From Holothuria scabra (taxonomy: Eukaryota > Echinodermata > Holothuroidea > Aspidochirotida > Holothuriidae): a stretch of DNA of 64,000 nt. Location: assembly GCA_037179385.1 (NCBI GenBank), contig CM074185.1, forward strand, positions 7,125,371-7,189,370. Reading direction: 5' to 3'. Position 1 is the stretch's first letter. The number at the start of each line of letters is the position of its first letter. The notes beneath the pieces were generated by a model. It did no database searches, was not told the DNA's origin, and saw nothing but the letters and a program-made list of their open reading frames with translations. Shown in pieces: positions 58,531 to 64,000 of this stretch. The translations under genes and the position numbers were made by a program.

Positions 58531-59237
58531 GGTAGTCACTCATCACCCAGACAATTCCAATGCTCCTGACCTACTTACTTCTAGCAACTCCCACAGCTAG
58601 GGTTGGGCGGTATGCCGGTACTGACATCAGTACCGGAACTAGAGGTACAGAAAATGAAAATACCAAAGACATTTGGCCTGTTACTAATACCGGTTCTTGA
58701 GAAAATACCGGTACCTGAAAAAAAAAATTTACCAGTACTCATTTATATTCGCTGACAAAAATAACTGTTAGGATGTGTGGATGAATAAAATATTTACACA
58801 AACATATAGAGCAGAGGCTCCTGCATGGTTATTAACCCAATCAAACACACAGATGCATTAATGCGCAGGATAACATGGGGACCATGTATGGCTTAGGTTC
58901 CTTCCCACCCAATGTCCCTACCCGAGAGTTGAGAATCGGTACTACCTCAATACTGGTACCATTATTTTCACAGTACCGCCCAACCCTACCCACAGCTGTC
59001 TATAACTTATCCTCATCATGACAAAATCTCCGTTTATTGCTTTACGGGTCAGAGCTGCTTAGTATACAAGGCCGTAATGTGTCATCACAACACTCTCGGC
59101 ACATACAATTGAATATGAGCTACTCTGCACTTTTTAAACGTGATGTCAATCAAAGAGTTGAGTCACTTGAAAGTTTCAATAAATTTTATAAAACTACTGG
59201 CAAAATTGTAATTTGGTCTAACAAATGAATGCCTCTA
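58531..59237 (+). mobile_element. MITE A11, interrupted by a hAT element
   Basis: Family A sequence (ACAATTCCAATGCTCCTGAC, then CTATAACTTATCCTCATCAT, GATGTCAATCAAAGAG) is cut by a 391-bp insertion at 58598-58988. TTAA is at 58527-58530. Confidence 0.75.
58598..58988. mobile_element. hAT-type nonautonomous element, 391 bp, inside MITE A11
   Basis: CCCACAGC is duplicated at 58590-58597 and 58989-58996. Ends TAGGGTTGGGCGGTA and TACCGCCCAACCCTA are perfect 15-bp inverted repeats. Subterminal CCGGTA/TACCGG words recur. Removing it and one duplication restores the family A sequence. Confidence 0.93.
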
Positions 59238-60959
59238 AGAATTGAAACATGAGCATTTTATCACCATTTCAACAGTGTCTTGCCTTGACTTTCAGTTCTA
59301 AATAAAACAAAACATCCCATTGTTCTGCTTGGGTTGATTACCATATTATTTACATGTTAGGCAGCTGTGTACATTATACTTGCTCATAAACTGCCTGCAT
59401 GATTAGTTTTCATTAGTCCAACATGTCAGGGTTATGAAAGAAAAACAGGATGCAGTTTCCTTTCGAAAAAGTTAATTTTCAGTTGACTCAGACATGAAAA
59501 TCAACTGTTCTTTTTTCATCCTTGAAAGTAAACATGAGAGAGTAAACACAAATAAACAGTGGGTATGTCTAGGTTTTTTCAGTGGGTTGAACCATTTTAG
59601 TCTGTGAAAAATCTCTTTTATCAATTAGGACGTAAGTATTTCCAGTAATCTACTCGGGGTTTTAGGTTTATTCCTCACTTACTCCATTCGCCCACCCCAC
59701 TGGCTTGTACCAATAATAAAGACTGAAGGCTTGACACAAACTTTACTTTGGGAGGGGAATGAGCAATGGAAGGAATTTGTCCACAAGATATTTCCCCCAA
59801 TGATCTACACAATCAAAAAACCATCAGAAATGATGTAATTCACTCCAAACACAAGCCTAGTCTTCAAATGGACTTACCCTATTAAAGATCAGGTCACCTT
59901 GTAGGTGGGAGGGTGAGGAAAAGCGCTCTTTGTCCTACTTATCGAGAAAACTTAAATCATTTGTCATCTATTTTAAGAGATGATAGGTCTTTTCAGGGAG
60001 TCAATGTACTGTATTGTATAAAATTTCAATGACATCACAAATAATTTTGTAAGGAATAACATTTCATTTTCAGGTATTCAAGCCTTTAATAAATTTTTAG
60101 AACCAGGATTTTAAGTTCCTGGCCTTTTCAAATCCTTGATGTGGTTTAGCAAATACAACTTAGTTGATTTTAATGTTATCTTATCTGATTGTTTCAATGA
60201 TCTAAACATCCGCCTGACATTCCATGGAACAACATGATACAAAACATTTTCGATTCTTCAAATGTCCTTCCACCTTCACTTTCAATCACGAAATCCTGTT
60301 TCTGACTATTGCCAGATACTTCCATTTATGTTCCTAGAACTCCATGACACTAAATATTCCAGTTCCTTCATAAAAACAACTGTTCATGACCATCACAAGT
60401 ATTCCAAATGTAACTAATTCAATGGTAAACTTCAGCAGCTCAGTCGTCATAATATCTCAGTTTTGTCAGTCCTTGGTACAGGAAAGTTGCGGTTATGTAA
60501 AACACATGTAGCAAGTATTGACATAACTTACTTGTGTATTGTTGAGCAAGTGCAGTAACATACACTTACGACAATGGATTAGGTTAAGAACCGATTTAGG
60601 ATCCCCCTCCTGGGAGCAACCACAAATCTCATGCCACTGTGTTTGCAATTCCAATGAAAGCCTGAGCAAACATGTCATTTTTTGATACAACATGTTGCAT
60701 CTTCAATTAAATGGTTGAGATAAAAAGAAAAATGCAGTTTTTTTTTTTAATTTTTCAAATGTTCAGATCATAAGTAACAATTACTTATTTTCTTCATATA
60801 AAACCTTGTTACAAGGTTTTCTGTTTCAATAAAATTTTGAAGTTTATACCTCTACAAACAGTCTTTTTTGTCTAGCCTTGTGGTCTTAGCTACTGTGATA
60901 CTGCCCATAGCAATTATCTTTCGCTTTTTAGCATTCTTGCAGTTTTACATGGCAAGTCA

Positions 60960-61075
60960 TCAACTTGATGATGTACTGTAAAGTACCTTCACAGCCTGTT
61001 GTATCTTGTTGTCCAATAATTCTGGTTCCGTCACAAGTTTCTGAAGGCTAACAACATCCATTTCTAAAAGCATGC
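60960..61075 (-). CDS. Poly(A)-binding-protein-like gene, terminal exon with second half of MLLE domain
   Basis: A clean acceptor (ttttatttcag) precedes codons that complete the split glycine and read GMLLEMD, then SLQKLVTEPELLDNKI, then QQAVKVLYSTSSS and a TGA at 60960-60962. The name-giving MLLE core is intact, and spacing to the final helix (AVKVL versus the usual AVAVL) matches poly(A)-binding proteins. The tail after the last helix is very short and serine-rich, instead of the alanine/lysine-rich tail usual in PABPC1. Residues before the core are EVT rather than the common KIT, so this may be a divergent paralog. An ATTAAA about 210 nt downstream (near 60750) is a possible poly(A) signal. 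Confidence 0.8.
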
Positions 61076-61656
61076 CTGAAATAAAAGAGTAAAAATACAA
61101 TTAAAATACAAAGAGTGCTCCAGTTTAGCAAGTGTAACATATTTTAAGGGGAAATATCATTTTACTATCTTTATTTGCATATCCTTTGAGGGGGCTGATT
61201 GAAGACATAACATTTGTTTACTCCAAAAACATTTGACTCATGCATGACCTTGCTTTGTATTTGGATTCTGCAACTTTAATAAATATCTTTGTACCTCAGG
61301 TTCCGCATTCCCAGTCTGAGAGCATTGAACTCTGGGAAAAATGAATCGTGAGAACATTGGCATAGCCCAGGTAAAAGGTGTTAAACTTGATGTACGTAAA
61401 TCAAACAGATCATTTTGGTTGTATGTATCTTCAAACCAAAACACTGTCATGGTTCCAACACAGCTAACAAGTTTCTCATACTACAATTTCAATGATTTAT
61501 CTTAATAACAGAATCCTGAACATTGTGTCTTCATAATAAAATTTTTCTTCTCATTTCCACAATGTTTCGTTACTAAAAGCATTCTGCAGGCCTCAGCTCC
61601 CTTCCTACCAAAAACTCAAACAAAAGCATCCCTCCCTCCCTGCCTGAGCCACTTAC

Positions 61657-61691
61657 CTGAGAGCCAAGAATAACTGATCCTTCAAGGGTTT
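61657..61691 (-). other. Candidate 35-bp cassette exon in the MLLE intron
   Basis: A good acceptor (gatttcttgtag) and a strong donor (CTCAG|gtaagt) bracket 35 bp on the coding strand of the PABP-like gene, between its two MLLE exons. Included, it would be read without a stop but would shift the next exon, giving a TAG a few codons later and removing the GMLLE core. It could be a regulated frame-breaking exon or a chance pair of splice sites. Confidence 0.25.
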
Positions 61692-61773
61692 CTACAAGAA
61701 ATCACTTAGAATCCCCTGTTCTAAACATGAAACACATAATTCCACTGAAAGTCAAGAGACTCTTTCAACTCAC

Positions 61774-61868
61774 CTGTAACTTCAGATGCTACCTCTGGAT
61801 GTTGTTGACTGACTTTGACATAAAGTTCCTCACCTAGAACAGATTTATCATTCTCAAGCTGGTCCCTG
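61774..61868 (-). CDS. Poly(A)-binding-protein-like gene, exon with first half of MLLE domain
   Basis: On the - strand this exon reads RDQLENDKSVLGEELY, then VKVSQQHPEVASEVT plus the first base of a glycine codon, followed by a consensus donor (ACAG|gtgagt). LGE-LY, the HP pair and the T-G at the break are the first half of the MLLE/PABC domain. That domain closes cytoplasmic poly(A)-binding proteins and binds PAM2 peptides of translation and mRNA-decay factors. The acceptor is aacttcagcag, a NAGNAG tandem, so the exon may start at 61868 or 61865, differing by one codon. Upstream RRM exons must lie further right; none was recognised in 61.9-64.0 kb. UBR5 also has an MLLE domain, but there it is followed by a HECT domain, which is absent here. 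Confidence 0.78.
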
Positions 61869-64000
61869 CTGAAGTTAAAAATGATGAATAACATAAGAAA
61901 TATCATGTTTACAAGCAAAAGCAACACATTCACAAACACTTTGGCAAGAAATCAATGATAAATAACACCACCACCCATAAACTTACATCGTTAACAATGA
62001 CAAGACTAGGCTAGAAATCAGTGTAACAAGATTGATACCGTACAAAACTTCAACTTGAAGTTACTGTTAAGTTTGGAATTATAGTATGATCTGCAAAAAA
62101 ATAAAAAATAAATGACCCAATTTCATTCATAAAAAGCCACCTCCCCCCTTTACCCTTTGAAATTTTTTGAAAATTTGAGTATCTCACATGAATATGGTGC
62201 TGTGTATGGTACCTTTTGATGTAAAGTTCTAAAAAAAAAAAATGTTGGCATCTATGAGGGTGGGATGGCCCAATGAACACCTCGTGTGAGCCGCCGGTGG
62301 AAACATATTACTGCTCATTTCAGGAAAAGTAAGTTTGATTCTGGAAAGAAGGTTCCAGAGTATATTTGACAGTTTGACTTGGTTCAATCTGACAGCAAGA
62401 ATATATTCTTATTCACAGTGTAGCTCCTCATGGTTTGTAGGATAGTATCCTTACCACAACATGCTAAATTATCGCTCTGATATAAATTGAAGGTTAGTTA
62501 TGTTATGGGAAGAATCAATAAAAACAACATGAGATATTTTTATAACCAAAAGTCAAAGGTGATGGCTTAGTTTTTAGCCTTAATTTAGTCATTTCCTGTG
62601 GGTGGTTTGTATATAAATGGAGAAACCAGCTATTTTGTGTTTTTATTGGCGTTCTCATTTAAATGACCTACCTGTTAAACTGTGAATGATTTTAAGGCCT
62701 ACTGTACCACTTTGGCAGCAGGAAACACGTTCCTCGATCGGAAGTTAGCATCCTATCTGCTGTATCATTTGGTTACCTTTACATGTGATTTTAACCTTTA
62801 GTAACATATATTAATGACCGTTCATTTTGACAGTTTGCTTCTCATTCAGAATTAAGTTCATCTAAATAACATCTCTAAATTATACCTTGCAAAATCTTCC
62901 AATTTTGGGTATACCAAGTGTAGAATTCAAACCTGAGCCAAGTACTCTTCATAAGTGTTGCCACTTGTTCATGTTGTTCAATCACTAAATCGTGACATTT
63001 TCATTTCTAAGGTGTCATGTTCATGTCTTGAGACATGTAAATTATGCATGACATCATGTCTCAAGATGAGCATATCATGCCTAACATCATGTCTCAAGGT
63101 TAGAATATGGTTAAGAGATGAGGTTAAAGGCCCAATTCTCTCACCCTAAACAGCACCAATTCTCCTGACATTCTTACTGAAGCCCCTCTCATTGTTGTCT
63201 GAAATTCATTCTCATCCAGACACAATCTCAGTTTATTGCTTCAGGGTGAGTATAGAAAAACCCAATGTGCATATACTGTAATTTAAAAACTCTCAGTACA
63301 GTTCATGCTGTGTAATATAAGCTTTGGTACTCTGCACTGCATGCATTAGCTGTCAATCAAAGAGCTGAGCCAATTGAGAATTTTTGTTAACCCCTACAAG
63401 AATAGTAGTTTGGGGTGAGAGGATTAGAACGCCTCAAGACTTACTATTTTATATGATATACTGTGAGAATTGGGTGTGCACATAAAGGTCACCATCCTGA
63501 ATGGGAAATAATATCTCACAAGTTGAAGCAACAATAAAAGGTATAGCAGAATCTTTCCCTTTAATTACTCAGCCATTTGGCAGAGATCATGTATGTGTAC
63601 TATCTGTTCCTTCCAGTCAGTCTGGAATAAACCCATTTCCAAATAGGAGTTACAAAGAATTGTGGGATAGAATTTTGGTATGAATCCTTTTTGTCATTGG
63701 CATTTTACTGTAGCAAACAGTAATGCACACCAACAGCCTGTCCCACAATGCTTTGCAATTGCTACATGGCCACACATCGCAAACCTATGATGTAGAGGTC
63801 TGAGGATTATGAGTCCTGTTTTAAAGGTTCAACTGTTTCCTCAGAGACGTACGTAGCTCATTCTAGAAGCAGAGTTCTTTTATGAGTTTTATTTAGGTTT
63901 TTGTCAGGTAGCCCTTTGTCACTGAGTCAAGGGAACTTTGGATAAAGTAGTTCCCTGTTTATGGTCACTAGTTTAGCTTACAGTCTACTCTGTTTATCTA
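61869..64000. other. Presumed intron of the PABP-like gene
   Basis: No RRM-coding exon is visible on the - strand. The only structured feature is MITE A12 at 63128-63437. A very short possible exon at about 61990-62010 on the - strand (acceptor ttctag, donor gtaagt) does not resemble PABP linker sequence. Confidence 0.45.
63128..63437 (+). mobile_element. MITE A12
   Basis: Left TTAA is at 63124-63127. Ends AGGCCCAATTCTCTCACCCT and AGTTTGGGGTGAGAGGATTA are present. It is the most complete uninterrupted copy besides A4. Confidence 0.8.

Larger units (their letters stand above)
43541..60959. other. Intergenic region between the convergent ODR4 and PABP-like genes
   Basis: The region includes both 3' UTRs at its edges and no convincing exon. 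Its content is repeats: a 35-bp minisatellite (44.3 kb), MITEs, SINEs, a SINE-associated tandem duplication (46.9-47.5 kb), the 24-bp TIR element (50.8-52.1 kb), hAT elements, and a duplicated segment (53.1/54.5 kb). From 59.3 to 60.9 kb nothing stands out. Confidence 0.6.

Noticed and set aside
61990..62013. 24-bp exon of the PABP-like gene
   Set aside because: Splice-like borders exist, but the peptide does not look like the PABP linker and a microexon needs transcript support.

Overview
The window is non-coding-rich animal nuclear DNA. It has spliced exons with GT/AG borders, introns up to about 33 kb, dispersed transposons, a tRNA-derived SINE family, a TTAGGG-type telomeric tract and AT-rich spacers. 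No bacterial operons, CRISPR arrays or rRNA genes are visible. The mix suits an invertebrate metazoan, possibly a marine deuterostome, but the species cannot be fixed from the sequence.

Two host genes are supported. On the + strand, three exons (4488-4670, 38042-38158, 43470-43540) join in frame to give the C-terminal part of an ODR4 homolog, an ER tail-anchored protein involved in GPCR trafficking and the UFM1 pathway. Its earlier exons lie to the left of the window or were not recognised. On the - strand, two exons (61774-61868, then 60960-61075) encode a C-terminal MLLE (PABC) domain, as in poly(A)-binding proteins. Its upstream exons lie to the right. The genes converge, with about 17 kb between them.

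Most of the rest is transposon-derived. Several MITE families flanked by TTAA have termini reading TTAAAGG, like T2/Kolobok MITEs (families A, C and D here), and a 2.9 kb element also sits between TTAA sites. Three hAT-type elements have 8-bp target duplications, and a fourth is likely. There are two SINE families sharing a CTAA-rich tail, a broken CR1/L2-like LINE, and a 1.3 kb element with a 24-bp terminal inverted repeat (TIR) packed with CATATCTGG palindromes.

The most notable structures are a 43-bp minisatellite that is an internal expansion of one family A MITE (11.3-12.2 kb), a ten-copy 156-bp array in which each unit carries a nuclear-receptor-like DR1 motif (14.4-16.0 kb), a small MITE whose core is telomeric repeat (30.5-30.7 kb), an ODR4 exon boxed in by a hAT insertion and a 9-bp minisatellite, and a SINE-associated tandem duplication (46.9-47.5 kb). 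I see no multi-gene system that would count as a new pathway; the interest is in transposon biology and gene structure.
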